Below are positions 27,000 to 36,258 of a stretch of DNA of 64,000 bases, piece after piece. Every line of letters begins with the position of its first letter. Positions within the stretch are counted from its first letter, which is position 1. The position numbers and the translations under genes were made by a program. Origin of the DNA: Sphingomonas crusticola (GTDB lineage Bacteria > Pseudomonadota > Alphaproteobacteria > Sphingomonadales > Sphingomonadaceae); NCBI RefSeq assembly GCF_003391115.1, contig NZ_QTJP01000001.1:2750501-2814500 (forward strand), given 5' to 3'. The notes under the pieces are model-generated. The model ran no database searches, was not told where the DNA came from, and saw only the letters and a program-made list of their open reading frames with translations.

Positions 27000-28087
27000 G
27001 CCAGAATCCTGGCTGCATTCGCGTGCACAATGTCGCGATATCGGATGCGAAAATCGTCCGGTTGAACCTGTGACGGAAAGGCGAGCACCCTTGCGTTGGC
27101 AAAGGACGCTGCCAATCGGTCCAGAGTCTGTTGCGCGGTTTTGGCGGTTAGCCCGATGTCCGTGCCAAGCTTCTCCACAAGGACGCGATCAAGCGCTTCG
27201 AACTCGCGCTTTTGGCCACCGATCTCGAGAGCGGCGTCGCGCTCGTAGCCCGAATAAACAAGCGTGTTCACAAGGTCGTAGGCTGGGCTCAGCCGCAATC
27301 CTTCTGGGCGCTCGAGCAGCGAGAAGTTCTTCAGATGGGCGTCTGCGTTGCCGATCACCAGATTAAAGACGACGAGATCGAAGTAGCGCGCGAGGTCGAT
27401 GCGCGCACGCGCGGAATAGTTCTCAATGGCAGTGGCGGCTTCCTCATAGGAGGAATCATATTTCCCGTCGAACTGGCGACCGCGCGGCCTTTTTAGGATT
27501 TGTGCGAAATCCTCCAGTCTGAGTAGATTGCCTTCCTGTCGGTCGAACCGCTCGACCAGCAGTGCAATGCCCTCGATGCCTCGCAATGTGGCTGGGCTTG
27601 CAACCGTGACGCGATCCTCGCCGAGTATCTCCCGTGCCAACCGGAGGGATAAGTCCTCGTTCTGGACGAGCGTCTCCAAATCGGGCCGGTTGAACTTCGC
27701 AATGTGGCTCGCAGGGTCGGCGTGCCCGAGACAGGGGCGAAAGCCTCGGTCGTCACGCCAGGCAAGCAGCTTCTTCTGGACCCCAGACAGGGTCTTCCCC
27801 GGCACAACCGCCGCCTCCTCGACGATATCGCTCGATGGCTGTGCATGGTCGGCCAACTTTTCGGCGGGTCTGATGCCGACCGCGCCAACGCAGTCCTCGC
27901 CATATTGCAGGAGAAGGCCGAAATCGTCCTGTTCCGCAGTTCCGCCAGCCTTTGCTTGCCGACCACGGAGCCATCCTTCGGGTGCAAGGTGCTCGAAGAA
28001 CGGGATAAGCCCGCCGCGCCAATAGTGATCCCGCGTCTCAATTGGGAGGGCGCAAGCGATCGGCTCCTTCCAATCGTCGTGGTACAA
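26996..28087 (-). CDS. hipA: HipA-family serine/threonine kinase toxin
   Basis: Coding from a TTG at 28087 gives 363 residues. Seen: GGLIPFFEHLAPEGWLRGR, the loop LSGVQKKLLAW (about 100-110), the catalytic VIGNADAHLKNFSLL and the metal-binding RLSPAYDLVNT. HipA kinases phosphorylate aminoacyl-tRNA synthetases and cause dormancy. Oddity: homology clearly continues upstream in frame (IVTFKGHQAGTLSEIGGG, then PDTRFLYHDDW), back to a TGA at 28193-28195. That stretch has no ATG, GTG or TTG before the one at 28087. Either an unusual codon is used (ACG at 28192, ATT at 28180) or the N-terminus has been lost. Confidence 0.85.
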   Translation of the reverse strand: MYHDDWKEPIACALPIETRDHYWRGGLIPFFEHLAPEGWLRGRQAKAGGTAEQDDFGLLLQYGEDCVGAVGIRPAEKLADHAQPSSDIVEEAAVVPGKTLSGVQKKLLAWRDDRGFRPCLGHADPASHIAKFNRPDLETLVQNEDLSLRLAREILGEDRVTVASPATLRGIEGIALLVERFDRQEGNLLRLEDFAQILKRPRGRQFDGKYDSSYEEAATAIENYSARARIDLARYFDLVVFNLVIGNADAHLKNFSLLERPEGLRLSPAYDLVNTLVYSGYERDAALEIGGQKREFEALDRVLVEKLGTDIGLTAKTAQQTLDRLAASFANARVLAFPSQVQPDDFRIRYRDIVHANAARILA

Positions 28088-28195
28088 AAATCGCGTATCG
28101 GGGATAGCGCCACCGCCTATCTCGCTAAGCGTGCCCGCCTGGTGGCCCTTGAATGTAACGATGGCATGGCGGTCGGGAATAGTCGCTTCCGTTCA

Positions 28196-28632
28196 ATCTT
28201 TATATAGCTTAGCCCCACAGGAGCATATAAAATAAATCTATCTTTATCATTGATACGATCGCGCTGCAATGCGGTATGTACATGCCGGCGTTCATGCCCA
28301 CGGTCGTTCAATATACGCACATTCCCAACAGGGTCGCCCGGTCATAACCAATGTACATGGAATAAGCCACAGGTCATCTCGTTATATTGCTGAACATTAA
28401 ACAAGACGAGACGCTAGCGCTCGCTCGGGACGCCCATAACAACCGCCCTGTCATTGCTTGCCTCGACAATCGAACAACAGTGCGGCGTTCAAGATGAACG
28501 AATTTCCGCTGCCAGATGCGGGGCTTGTGGATCAGCAGCAACCCTGACCTCCGCTGCGCTGCCGGCAGCGTAGCCGATGGCTGCGGCGTCTGCTCGCGAG
28601 CTCGGCCTGGCGTTCGGCCCTGCAGGACGAAT
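28196..28632. other. gene-free stretch upstream of hipA
   Basis: AT-richer than its surroundings. No supported gene. It should contain the hipA promoter on the minus strand (a TATATA lies at about 28199-28205). Confidence 0.4.
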
Positions 28633-28818
28633 TTACGCCGTCACCTTGGCTGCAGCGTTTACGCTGGCTCGGTCCGCCGTCGCTTCGGCGTTGAGCGCCA
28701 TCTCGTCCCAGATCGCGGCAGAGCGCTCGTACATGGCTCTGCGGTTTGGCAAATCAGTCTTAGCTGCGAGTAGCCGCTCCCTGGCAGCGCTTTTGCGGTA
28801 CGAATCCGAGATGCTCAT
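28633..28818 (-). CDS. 61-residue hypothetical protein
   Basis: MSISDSYRKSAARERLLAA, then TDLPNRRAMYERSAAIWDEM. The Y-R-x-A...LPN.R...ERSA..WDEMA pattern is one I associate with short proteins that recur in sphingomonads. It has an AGGA site before the ATG. Mostly helical; function unknown. It is isolated between hipA and the receptor gene. Confidence 0.55.
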   Translation of the reverse strand: MSISDSYRKSAARERLLAAKTDLPNRRAMYERSAAIWDEMALNAEATADRASVNAAAKVTA

Positions 28819-29163
28819 GTAGTCCTATTTGAGCAACTGCGCCGAAGGACACAACATCGCTACGGTTGGCGGCGGCGATCGTTGGTTGCCGTTGGAATGG
28901 ATGACAACCCATCCAGGATAATCGAACCGCCGCCCCGGGGGGAATCCCTTTCGCGCCGGCGCGGGTTTGAGAGGGGCGTCGAATAGGGGTGGGGCCGCCT
29001 CTGAACGGGGAACGTCTGGATATTTAAAAGCACAATAGCTTCGGGGAGATACGAAACGATTTCGAGCCTCTCTCGGCGCCTGAAGAAAAACGGAGGGTGA
29101 AGCCGCTGCGTGTCGTCTGACCTCCTGCGAACGCCCTCGATGGGCGCGCAGGGGAGAGAAACG
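28819..29163. other. intergenic upstream of the lasso receptor gene
   Basis: 345 bases without a supported gene. It should hold the promoter of the receptor-isopeptidase pair, presumably read by the FecI-like sigma factor. No -35/-10 pair could be assigned with confidence. Confidence 0.4.
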
Positions 29164-31725
29164 ATGGGGGTATTTCACTGCAGGCCGATAGTCTTGGCCG
29201 GGTCCGCTTTGTTGCTGGCGAGCGCGTGCGCGCAGGCGCGGCGGCCGGGTGCTGTCACTTTCGATCTACCGAGCCAGGATCTGGGCGCGTCGCTGCGTGC
29301 GGTCGCCGCGCGGGCGCATCTCAACGTCGCCGCGCCGTCCGACCTGGTCGCCAACCGGCAGGCGCCCGCTCTCTCCGGGGACTATACCGCGGCCGAGGCG
29401 ATCGACCGCCTGCTGGAAGGCAGCGGTCTCCATGCCGAGCAGACCGGCAGCGCGATCATCGTGCGCGGCGATGCGGCCCATGCCGCCGCCGGCCAGACCT
29501 CGATCGCGCAGGATGAAGTCGTGGTGACGGGCAGCCTGATCCGGGGCGCACCGATCGCGTCGCCCGTCATCCGGACGACCCAGGATGAGATCCGCAATCT
29601 CGGCCGGACCGACCTCGGACAGGTCATTCGGGAGATTCCGCAAAATTTCGGCGGCGGCCAGAATCCCGGCATCGGCCAGCCGGTCCCGTCGGCGAGTGGT
29701 GCCGATATTGGCGGCGGCTCCGCGCTCAACCTGCGCGGGTTGGGCAGCGATGCGACGCTGACCCTGCTGAACGGCCATCGGCTTGCTTATACGGCGGTCT
29801 TCCAGAGCGTCGATATCTCCGCAATCCCGGTGGACATTCTCGATCGGATCGAAATCGTCCCCGACGGGGCATCGGCCTTATACGGCTCGGACGCGGTCGC
29901 CGGCGTTGCCAACATCATCCTCAAGCGCGACTTCGATGGTCTTCAGCTCAGCACGAGCCTCGGCAAGGCGACCGAAGGCGGAGATTTCGAACAGCGCTAC
30001 GGTGCAATGGGCGGCGCCAGATGGCCGACCGGCGGACTGATCGTTGCCGTGGAACATGGCCGCAGTAGCGAGATCCGCTCGGAGCAACGCTCCTATGCCA
30101 AGGACAATCCGGGGCAGACGCTGTTCCCGCCGCTGCGGCACGACAGCGCGGTCGCCACCGGCCATCAGGCGATCGGATCGGCGCTGACACTATCCTTTGA
30201 CGCGCTCTACAATGATCGCAGGGCGAGCAACGACTATGTCTACGCGCCGCGCGGCGATCCCTCCGACAGCCATGGCACCTGGCGCAGCAAGGATCGATCG
30301 GCCGCGGTGGCACCGACGCTGGAATATGCGGGCGCGCAGTGGCGCGCGCGGCTCGTCACATCCTACGGCTGGGAAAAGGTCGATTATTCAGCAAGCGAAT
30401 GCGATTTCGGCGTGTGCGGGCCGACCGGCAGCGGCTATTACCGCAACCGCGAATATTCCGCCGAGCTCGGCGGCGATGGCGATCTGTTTAGCTGGGCGGG
30501 CGGCACGGCCAAGCTGGCGCTCGGTGGCGGTTACCGCGGCATCGGCTTCGAGCGCTACAACGGGCCTGACGCCGCCAATCTCAACACGCGGCACACGCAG
30601 GACAGCTACTTTGCTTACGGCGAGGTCAGCCTGCCGCTGATCGGCAAGGCCAATGCCCTGGCCTTCCTGACGCGCGCCTCCGTCAGCGCGGCGCTGCGCT
30701 ACGAACGCTATCCCGGGATCGGTCAGATCGTCACGCCCAAGCTCGGCCTGATCGCCGGCCCGACGCCCGATTTCGATCTCAAGCTGAGCTGGGGCAAGTC
30801 GTTCCGGGCGCCCACGCTCTACGAGCAATATCAGCCGCGCTCGGTCTATCTCTACGAGCCGGCGTGGGTCGGCCGGCCCGAGGCGCCGGCGAATGAATCG
30901 ACCCTGGTGTTGCTGGGCGGCAACCGCGCGCTCAAGCCCGAGCGGGCCACGACCTTTTCGGCCACCTTCGACCTGCACCCGCGCGACACGCGCTTCGACC
31001 TTGCCGCCACCTTCTACCGGGTGTCGTACCGCAACCGGATCGTCGCTCCGATCCGCTTCCTGTCCAATGCGCTGATCGATCCGAGCTACGCGGCGCAGGT
31101 CACCCGCAACCCGACGGCGGCCGAGATCGCCGCGACGATCGCGAGCGGAGCGACCTTCCTCAACTATACCGACGCCGCCTTCGACCCGGCGATGGTCGAC
31201 GCGATCATCGACGACGGCAATATCAATGCCGGCCGGGTCGACGTGCGCGGGCTCGACCTGCTGGTGAGCTACGTCCTGCCGATCGGCCGGCACGCGATCG
31301 CGATGAGTGGCGACATCGGCTATATCGCCAGCGATCGGCGGGTGACGATCGACGCGCCGGTCGAAACCTTGGCCGGCACGATCTTCAGCCCGCCGCATGG
31401 GCGCGGGCGGGGCACGGCATCGTGGCGCGCGGGGCCGGTCACGCTGACCGGAGACGTCAATTATACCGGCGGGGTGCGCGACACACGCGGCACGCCCAAC
31501 CTCCTGATTGGCGGAATGACGACCGTCGGGCTGACCGCGCGCTGGCGGATCGCCGCTGCGTCGCGCTGGCTGGACGGCTTCGACATGTCGATCTCGGCGC
31601 AGAATCTGCTGGACGCCAAGCCACGCACCATCGTGACCCGGTCACCGCAGGACCTGCCGTACGATTCCACCAATTATTCGCCGATCGGCCGCTTCCTGAG
31701 CATCGCCGTCCGCAAGACGTGGTGA
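29164..31725 (+). CDS. TonB-dependent receptor with N-terminal STN signalling domain (lasso-peptide locus)
   Basis: 853-residue outer-membrane receptor. A signal peptide ends near ACAQA. An STN domain (about 30-105, VTFDLPSQDLGASLRAVAAR, then ALSGDYTAAEAIDRLL) precedes the plug (DEVVVTGSLIRG, DILDRIEIVPDGASALYGSD) and the beta-barrel, which ends in IAVRKTW with a terminal aromatic. The ATG at 29164 has GGGGAGAG ahead of it; a GTG at 29110 is in frame but lacks a site. The STN domain pairs it with the FecR protein at 24931. Adjacent to the isopeptidase gene, it probably imports the lasso peptide. Confidence 0.93.
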   Translation: MGVFHCRPIVLAGSALLLASACAQARRPGAVTFDLPSQDLGASLRAVAARAHLNVAAPSDLVANRQAPALSGDYTAAEAIDRLLEGSGLHAEQTGSAIIVRGDAAHAAAGQTSIAQDEVVVTGSLIRGAPIASPVIRTTQDEIRNLGRTDLGQVIREIPQNFGGGQNPGIGQPVPSASGADIGGGSALNLRGLGSDATLTLLNGHRLAYTAVFQSVDISAIPVDILDRIEIVPDGASALYGSDAVAGVANIILKRDFDGLQLSTSLGKATEGGDFEQRYGAMGGARWPTGGLIVAVEHGRSSEIRSEQRSYAKDNPGQTLFPPLRHDSAVATGHQAIGSALTLSFDALYNDRRASNDYVYAPRGDPSDSHGTWRSKDRSAAVAPTLEYAGAQWRARLVTSYGWEKVDYSASECDFGVCGPTGSGYYRNREYSAELGGDGDLFSWAGGTAKLALGGGYRGIGFERYNGPDAANLNTRHTQDSYFAYGEVSLPLIGKANALAFLTRASVSAALRYERYPGIGQIVTPKLGLIAGPTPDFDLKLSWGKSFRAPTLYEQYQPRSVYLYEPAWVGRPEAPANESTLVLLGGNRALKPERATTFSATFDLHPRDTRFDLAATFYRVSYRNRIVAPIRFLSNALIDPSYAAQVTRNPTAAEIAATIASGATFLNYTDAAFDPAMVDAIIDDGNINAGRVDVRGLDLLVSYVLPIGRHAIAMSGDIGYIASDRRVTIDAPVETLAGTIFSPPHGRGRGTASWRAGPVTLTGDVNYTGGVRDTRGTPNLLIGGMTTVGLTARWRIAAASRWLDGFDMSISAQNLLDAKPRTIVTRSPQDLPYDSTNYSPIGRFLSIAVRKTW

Positions 31726-31733
31726 GACAGCCA

Positions 31734-33830
31734 ATGCGACCGGTCATGCGCGCGATCGCGCTCTCGCTTGCGCTTGCGGCGACGGGGCAGGCGCGGGCGG
31801 CATGCGACGTCCTGCCGCCCGTCGCCCCGACGATCTCAAAGGCACGGCGCGCGGTCACCGCCGCCGACCTGATTGAGATGCGCGACGTCGGCGATCCGGA
31901 GTCGGCCTCCTTCTCAAGCCCGAGCCCGTTCGGGGTCGCGCCCGATGGCCTGCAGGTCGCTTTCTACGTCACGCGGCCCAGCCTCGCGGACAATAAGATA
32001 TGCCGGGCGTTGCTCCTGCTCGATCTCTCCGGCCGCACCCCGCCGAAGATCCTCGACCAGGGCGGCGACAATATCCTGCTCGAGGACCCGAAATATGGTG
32101 CGCTGGTCAAGCCGGGCTCGCCGGCGGTCGTCACACCGGCATGGTCGTCCGACGGCCGCTGGCTCGCCTATCTCAGGAGCGATGGCGGGGTGACGCGCGC
32201 CTGGGTGACGGCGCCAGGCGAAGCGGACGCGCGCAGCATCAGTCCTCCCAGGCTCGACATCGATCAGCTCGGCTGGACCGCCGATGGCCGCCTGATCATC
32301 CATGGCCGGCCCGGGCTTGCCGCCACGCGTGCGGCGATCGAGCAGGAAGGCCGATCGGGCTGGCTCTATGATGCGCGCTTCTGGCCGAATATCGGCGCGC
32401 GTCCCTTGCTGCCGGCGGACCTGCAGGTCGCTTATTCCGTGATCGAGCTTCCCTCCGGCACGCTACGCCCCGCCACCTCGACCGAGATCGACGCGTTCCA
32501 GCTGCGGCCCGAGCCGGGCGCGCCGGCCGAGCCGGTGGCGGAGCAAGCGGGACGGCGCGCCTTCACGGTCCTGGAAGCCCCCTCGCCGGTGAGCGCGCGC
32601 CGGCTACGCGTGTCCGCGGCGGGGCGGCCTGATCAGGTCTGTCCGGACGCCGCCTGTGCGGGCCGCATCCTCAACCTGTGGTGGCGGCGCGGCGCGGTCA
32701 TGTTCATGCGCCGCGAAGGCTGGAATCGCGAGGCGATCGCGATGTACCGGTGGCGCCCTGGGCGCAGCCGGGCGATGCGGCTGTGGCGCACGACCGACGT
32801 CCTGCACGGCTGCGTCGATGTCGCCTTGGGCCTGGTGTGCACGCGCGAGAATAGCATCACGCCGCGCTCGGTCGTGCTGCTGGATCCGCTCAGCGGCCGA
32901 TCCAGGCTGCTGTTCGCACCCAATCCCGAATTTGCCGGCATTCGGCTGCCCGCGGTCGAACGGCTGCACTGGAAGAATGATCGCGGGCTGGAGGCATGGG
33001 GTGATCTGGTCCTGCCGCCCGGCTATTGTCCGGGCCAGCGGGTCCCGCTCGTGGTGACGCAATATCGCAGTGTCGGCTTCCTGCGCGGCGGGGTCGGCAA
33101 CGAATATCCCATCTTCCTGTTCGCCGAGCGCGGCATGGCCGTGCTGAGTTTCGAGCGGCCGCCGGATGCCTTCACGCTGGCACTGCAGCTTTCGGACTGG
33201 AGCGACCTGATCGCTTTCGATCAGAGGGATTGGGCGGACCGCAGGAGCTTCCTGTCCTCGCTACTGCGCGGGATCGACCAAGTCATTGCCCGCGGCGTGG
33301 GGGATCCGGCACGGCTGGGCATTACCGGCTTGAGCGATGGATCGACCTCGATCTCCTTCGCGCTGGTCAACAGCCGCCGGTTCGCGGCGGCCGCATCGAG
33401 CACCTGCTGCATCGACCCCAATACCGTCGCGACCTATGGCGGCATCGGCTGGTCGGATTTCATGCAGCAGATCGGATATCCGCCCGCCACCCGGCCGGAT
33501 CCGGCGTTCTGGGCGCCGATGTCGATCGCCCAGAACGCCCGCCGGGTGACGACCCCGTTGCTGCTTCAGTCCGCCGATAGCGAATATCTGCTCGCCCTCG
33601 AGACGTTCGAGGCGCTGCGCGAACTCAAGCATCCGGTCGAGCTGTATGTCTTCCCGAACGAGTTCCACAACAAGATTGAGCCGGTCCATCGCGCGGCGGT
33701 GTTCGAACGCAGCCTCGACTGGTTCGACTTCTGGCTGCGCGATCATGAGGTGGCCGACCCCGCGAAGGCCGCGCAATACCGGCGCTGGGAAGCGATGCGC
33801 GCACAGCGCGTGCCGCCCGACCCCAATTAA
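31734..33830 (+). CDS. lasso-peptide isopeptidase, secreted S9 peptidase (AtxE2-like)
   Basis: 698 residues with a signal peptide (cleavage near GQARAAC). An N-terminal beta-propeller part (for example TPAWSSDGRWLAYLRSDGG) precedes a C-terminal prolyl-oligopeptidase-type hydrolase. The triad is visible: Ser in GITGLSDGSTSISF, Asp in LLQSADSEYLLALE and His in FPNEFHNKIEP. Members of this group linked to lasso clusters cut the macrolactam isopeptide bond and linearise the peptide. The gene begins eight bases after the receptor stop, so they are one unit. Its TAA overlaps the convergent cyclase stop. Confidence 0.92.
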   Translation: MRPVMRAIALSLALAATGQARAACDVLPPVAPTISKARRAVTAADLIEMRDVGDPESASFSSPSPFGVAPDGLQVAFYVTRPSLADNKICRALLLLDLSGRTPPKILDQGGDNILLEDPKYGALVKPGSPAVVTPAWSSDGRWLAYLRSDGGVTRAWVTAPGEADARSISPPRLDIDQLGWTADGRLIIHGRPGLAATRAAIEQEGRSGWLYDARFWPNIGARPLLPADLQVAYSVIELPSGTLRPATSTEIDAFQLRPEPGAPAEPVAEQAGRRAFTVLEAPSPVSARRLRVSAAGRPDQVCPDAACAGRILNLWWRRGAVMFMRREGWNREAIAMYRWRPGRSRAMRLWRTTDVLHGCVDVALGLVCTRENSITPRSVVLLDPLSGRSRLLFAPNPEFAGIRLPAVERLHWKNDRGLEAWGDLVLPPGYCPGQRVPLVVTQYRSVGFLRGGVGNEYPIFLFAERGMAVLSFERPPDAFTLALQLSDWSDLIAFDQRDWADRRSFLSSLLRGIDQVIARGVGDPARLGITGLSDGSTSISFALVNSRRFAAAASSTCCIDPNTVATYGGIGWSDFMQQIGYPPATRPDPAFWAPMSIAQNARRVTTPLLLQSADSEYLLALETFEALRELKHPVELYVFPNEFHNKIEPVHRAAVFERSLDWFDFWLRDHEVADPAKAAQYRRWEAMRAQRVPPDPN

Positions 33831-35551
33831 AGCCGGCTCCGGACCCACGCTTCGGCGTCGACCAGATCGAGCACGAGCGTGAAATCATACCCTTTCGCGA
33901 GCGCGGCGTCATCGACGGCGGCGCGCAGACGGGCGCGGTCGATCAGCCCGGATCCGGCCAAGTGGCCGTCCAGCAGGAGCGCGCGGATCTCGGCCTTGCG
34001 CTGCTCGAAGATCGTGGCGATGAAGGCGTCGGGAGAACCTTTGGAGCGCCGGTTGATCACGTCTTGCGGCAGCCGTTCGGCAAAAGCGGTGCGGGCAATC
34101 GCGCGGTTCCGTCCGGGTGCGAACCACAGGTCGGTCGGCATGGTGAGGCAGGTTTCGACCAGGGGTTGCGTCATTAACAGCGGGACGCTGGGAATGAGCC
34201 GGAGCGGATCCACGGTCTCGACCAGCGACAGCGTCGGCGCGAGCAGAGCCACGTGCGAGGCCTTGCCCGGCAGGATGTCGGCGGGCGGGTCCTCCCATGG
34301 GTGGCGCTGATAGGGGGTCTCGCTCGGTCCCCCGGTCAGGAAGTCGAAGCGCAGATTGCCGGACTGGATCGGCCTGCGCTTGCGCAGCGCCCGGCGTGCC
34401 GCCATCGCCATGACCCGCCACCGGCTGGCGCCGGCAAGATCGGCGAGCGCGCCCGCGCTGGCGCGGAAGCGGCCGTTGGACCGAAGCAGGCAATCCGCGA
34501 CCGGCGCGACCGACAAATAGCCGTAAAACAGATTGTCGCCGCCGCCGCCGTGATAGATTGCCGTCGCGTCCATGCTGGACGCGAGCGCGACCGCGCAGCG
34601 GTCGAATTCCTGATAGAAGAGGCGCTCGCTCGGCCTCGGCAAATGGCGCGAGGTCGAGCGCTGCAGGTCGACGCGGGCCGGATCGGGCACGATTTCATGC
34701 CACGGCACGTGGAGCCGCTCGGCGACCGCGGCGGCATAACCGCTTTCGTCTCCGCCGGCGCCGGCGGGCCGAAAGGTGAGGCAATCGAAATGTCGACCGG
34801 CCTGCCGCAGGCTGGCTGCGGCGATCGAGGAATCGATGCCGCCCGACAGCATCAGCACACCGCGATCGTAGCGCGAACTCATCGCCTTGACGCTGAGGTC
34901 CACCGCGCCGCGCAGCCGCGTGGCCGCATCCCAGGGCGGCACCTCGGGCAGGCGCGCGAACGTCCAGGGGCACCATATTTCCTCCAGCGACGTCCGTCCG
35001 CCCCTGATCGTCAGGCGGTGGCCGCCCTGGAGTTCGTGTACCCCGTTCAGGCAGGTTCGGCTCCGCCGCAGGTCCGGCTGGAGGAGATGCAGCCGAAGTC
35101 CGGCCCAGTCGATCGCCGGCCGCCGCAACCCGGCTTCCTCGAGCAGCGGCAGGTCGGAGGCGACCCATGTCAACCCGTCTTGCTGCGCCCACAGGCATGG
35201 CAGCATCCCAAACGGCGCGCGCAGGATGTGCCACGCCGGTCGCGCCGGGTCGGGCATGATCGCGAGGTAGCTGCCCCAGCAGGTAGCAGGGAGATTGCGT
35301 CCCCCACTCGAGACGCAGCTTGCCTGCTTGATCGCGTCGAATTCGGCGCAGGGTTCGGTTTGCCCGCGCAGGAATAGCCGACCCAGCAGCACCCCGTCTG
35401 TGAGCGGGAAATGGCGCAGATCCTCTTCGACGAGCAATGTCGCGCCGTCGCCGTCGAGGACGGTGGCCAATGTGCTGTACGCACCCAAGCGAGCGCATGC
35501 GGCCGCGCGCCGGGCCCGCTCTCCGAACAGGGCGATAAACCGGTCCGGCAT
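33827..35551 (-). CDS. lasso-peptide macrocyclase (asparagine-synthetase-like C protein)
   Basis: 574 residues. The N-terminal region is glutaminase-like but lacks the Cys after the start Met (MPDRFIALFG), as expected for cyclases that do not use glutamine. The PP-loop that adenylates the ring Asp is GVLMLSGGIDSSIAAASLRQ. GGGGDNLFYGYLSV and FAERLPQDVINRRSKGSPDA also fit the asparagine-synthase fold. The start at 35551 is chosen because it overlaps the B-gene stop as TGATG; the longer frame from 35581 would overlap B by 31 bases. It joins the N-terminal Gly amine to Asp8 of the precursor. Confidence 0.93.
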   Translation of the reverse strand: MPDRFIALFGERARRAAACARLGAYSTLATVLDGDGATLLVEEDLRHFPLTDGVLLGRLFLRGQTEPCAEFDAIKQASCVSSGGRNLPATCWGSYLAIMPDPARPAWHILRAPFGMLPCLWAQQDGLTWVASDLPLLEEAGLRRPAIDWAGLRLHLLQPDLRRSRTCLNGVHELQGGHRLTIRGGRTSLEEIWCPWTFARLPEVPPWDAATRLRGAVDLSVKAMSSRYDRGVLMLSGGIDSSIAAASLRQAGRHFDCLTFRPAGAGGDESGYAAAVAERLHVPWHEIVPDPARVDLQRSTSRHLPRPSERLFYQEFDRCAVALASSMDATAIYHGGGGDNLFYGYLSVAPVADCLLRSNGRFRASAGALADLAGASRWRVMAMAARRALRKRRPIQSGNLRFDFLTGGPSETPYQRHPWEDPPADILPGKASHVALLAPTLSLVETVDPLRLIPSVPLLMTQPLVETCLTMPTDLWFAPGRNRAIARTAFAERLPQDVINRRSKGSPDAFIATIFEQRKAEIRALLLDGHLAGSGLIDRARLRAAVDDAALAKGYDFTLVLDLVDAEAWVRSRL

Positions 35552-36216
35552 CAGATGACCAGGATCGGGGTATAATGACACACATTGTCGATGCTGTCAT
35601 TGACGAGGGCATCGCCGAACTGAACCCAGCAATGGGCCGAGAAAGGGCGCATGTGAACGCCGACGACGAGACTTGCCGGAATGCCTCGCGCGAACAGCGC
35701 GCGCGCAACTGCGAGCGAATGGGCGAGGCAAAAGTCATGCGTTGTGGCGAGCGTGGCGGCGCGCCGGAAGGCGGCAGCGACGTCGGCGGCCGCCTGCTGC
35801 GCGCCGGGGCCGCGAACATGCCGCTTACGCCGGCGAAGCGCGTGCAAGCTGGCGGCGAGCCCGCCGTGCCGCAGGCGCCCGCGTGCCCAGGCAAATTGCG
35901 CAGCCGCCTGAACGGCGCAGGTGAGACCGGCCCGATCCGCGGCATCGTAGAGGCTATGGCGGGCAGGGGTGGGCGGTCGACAGGACAGCGGGATGGCGTC
36001 GCTGGCGTCGGCCCGCAGGATGCCGCGATCGACCAGTCCGGCGAGGTGGGCGACGTCCCGATCGGAGAGATCGGACCCGGCAATCAGCCCCAGGAGGCTC
36101 CCCTCGGCGGCGGCAGACAGGCAGAAATAGCGGTCGCGCGCGCTGTCGAGGAAAATGCAGCGCTCATCGACGCTGCAGAAGGACAGGCCTGGGGCGAGAA
36201 TATAGCCCATCGACAC
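35551..36216 (-). CDS. lasso-peptide B protein: RRE fused to transglutaminase-like leader peptidase
   Basis: 221 residues. Residues 1-75 look like the PqqD-like RRE that binds the leader (FLDSARDRYFCLSAAAEGSL, then VDRGILRAD). Residues 80-221 are the cysteine-protease part. The triad is Cys163 (HDFCLAHSLAVARAL), His195 (FSAHCWVQF) and Asp207 (VNDSIDN). It removes the leader before cyclisation. The start is GTG at 36216 or ATG at 36210, neither with a strong site. It lies 42 bases after the precursor stop and is coupled to the cyclase gene. Confidence 0.92.
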   Translation of the reverse strand: MSMGYILAPGLSFCSVDERCIFLDSARDRYFCLSAAAEGSLLGLIAGSDLSDRDVAHLAGLVDRGILRADASDAIPLSCRPPTPARHSLYDAADRAGLTCAVQAAAQFAWARGRLRHGGLAASLHALRRRKRHVRGPGAQQAAADVAAAFRRAATLATTHDFCLAHSLAVARALFARGIPASLVVGVHMRPFSAHCWVQFGDALVNDSIDNVCHYTPILVI

Positions 36217-36258
36217 GTTCGGTTGCGGCGCGCGGCACCGGCCGCGCGCCGCTGCCGG

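Noticed and set aside
30388-31398. 336-codon minus-strand frame inside the lasso receptor gene
   Set aside because: Arg/Asp/Val-rich complement of a receptor barrel; no motifs, no ribosome site.
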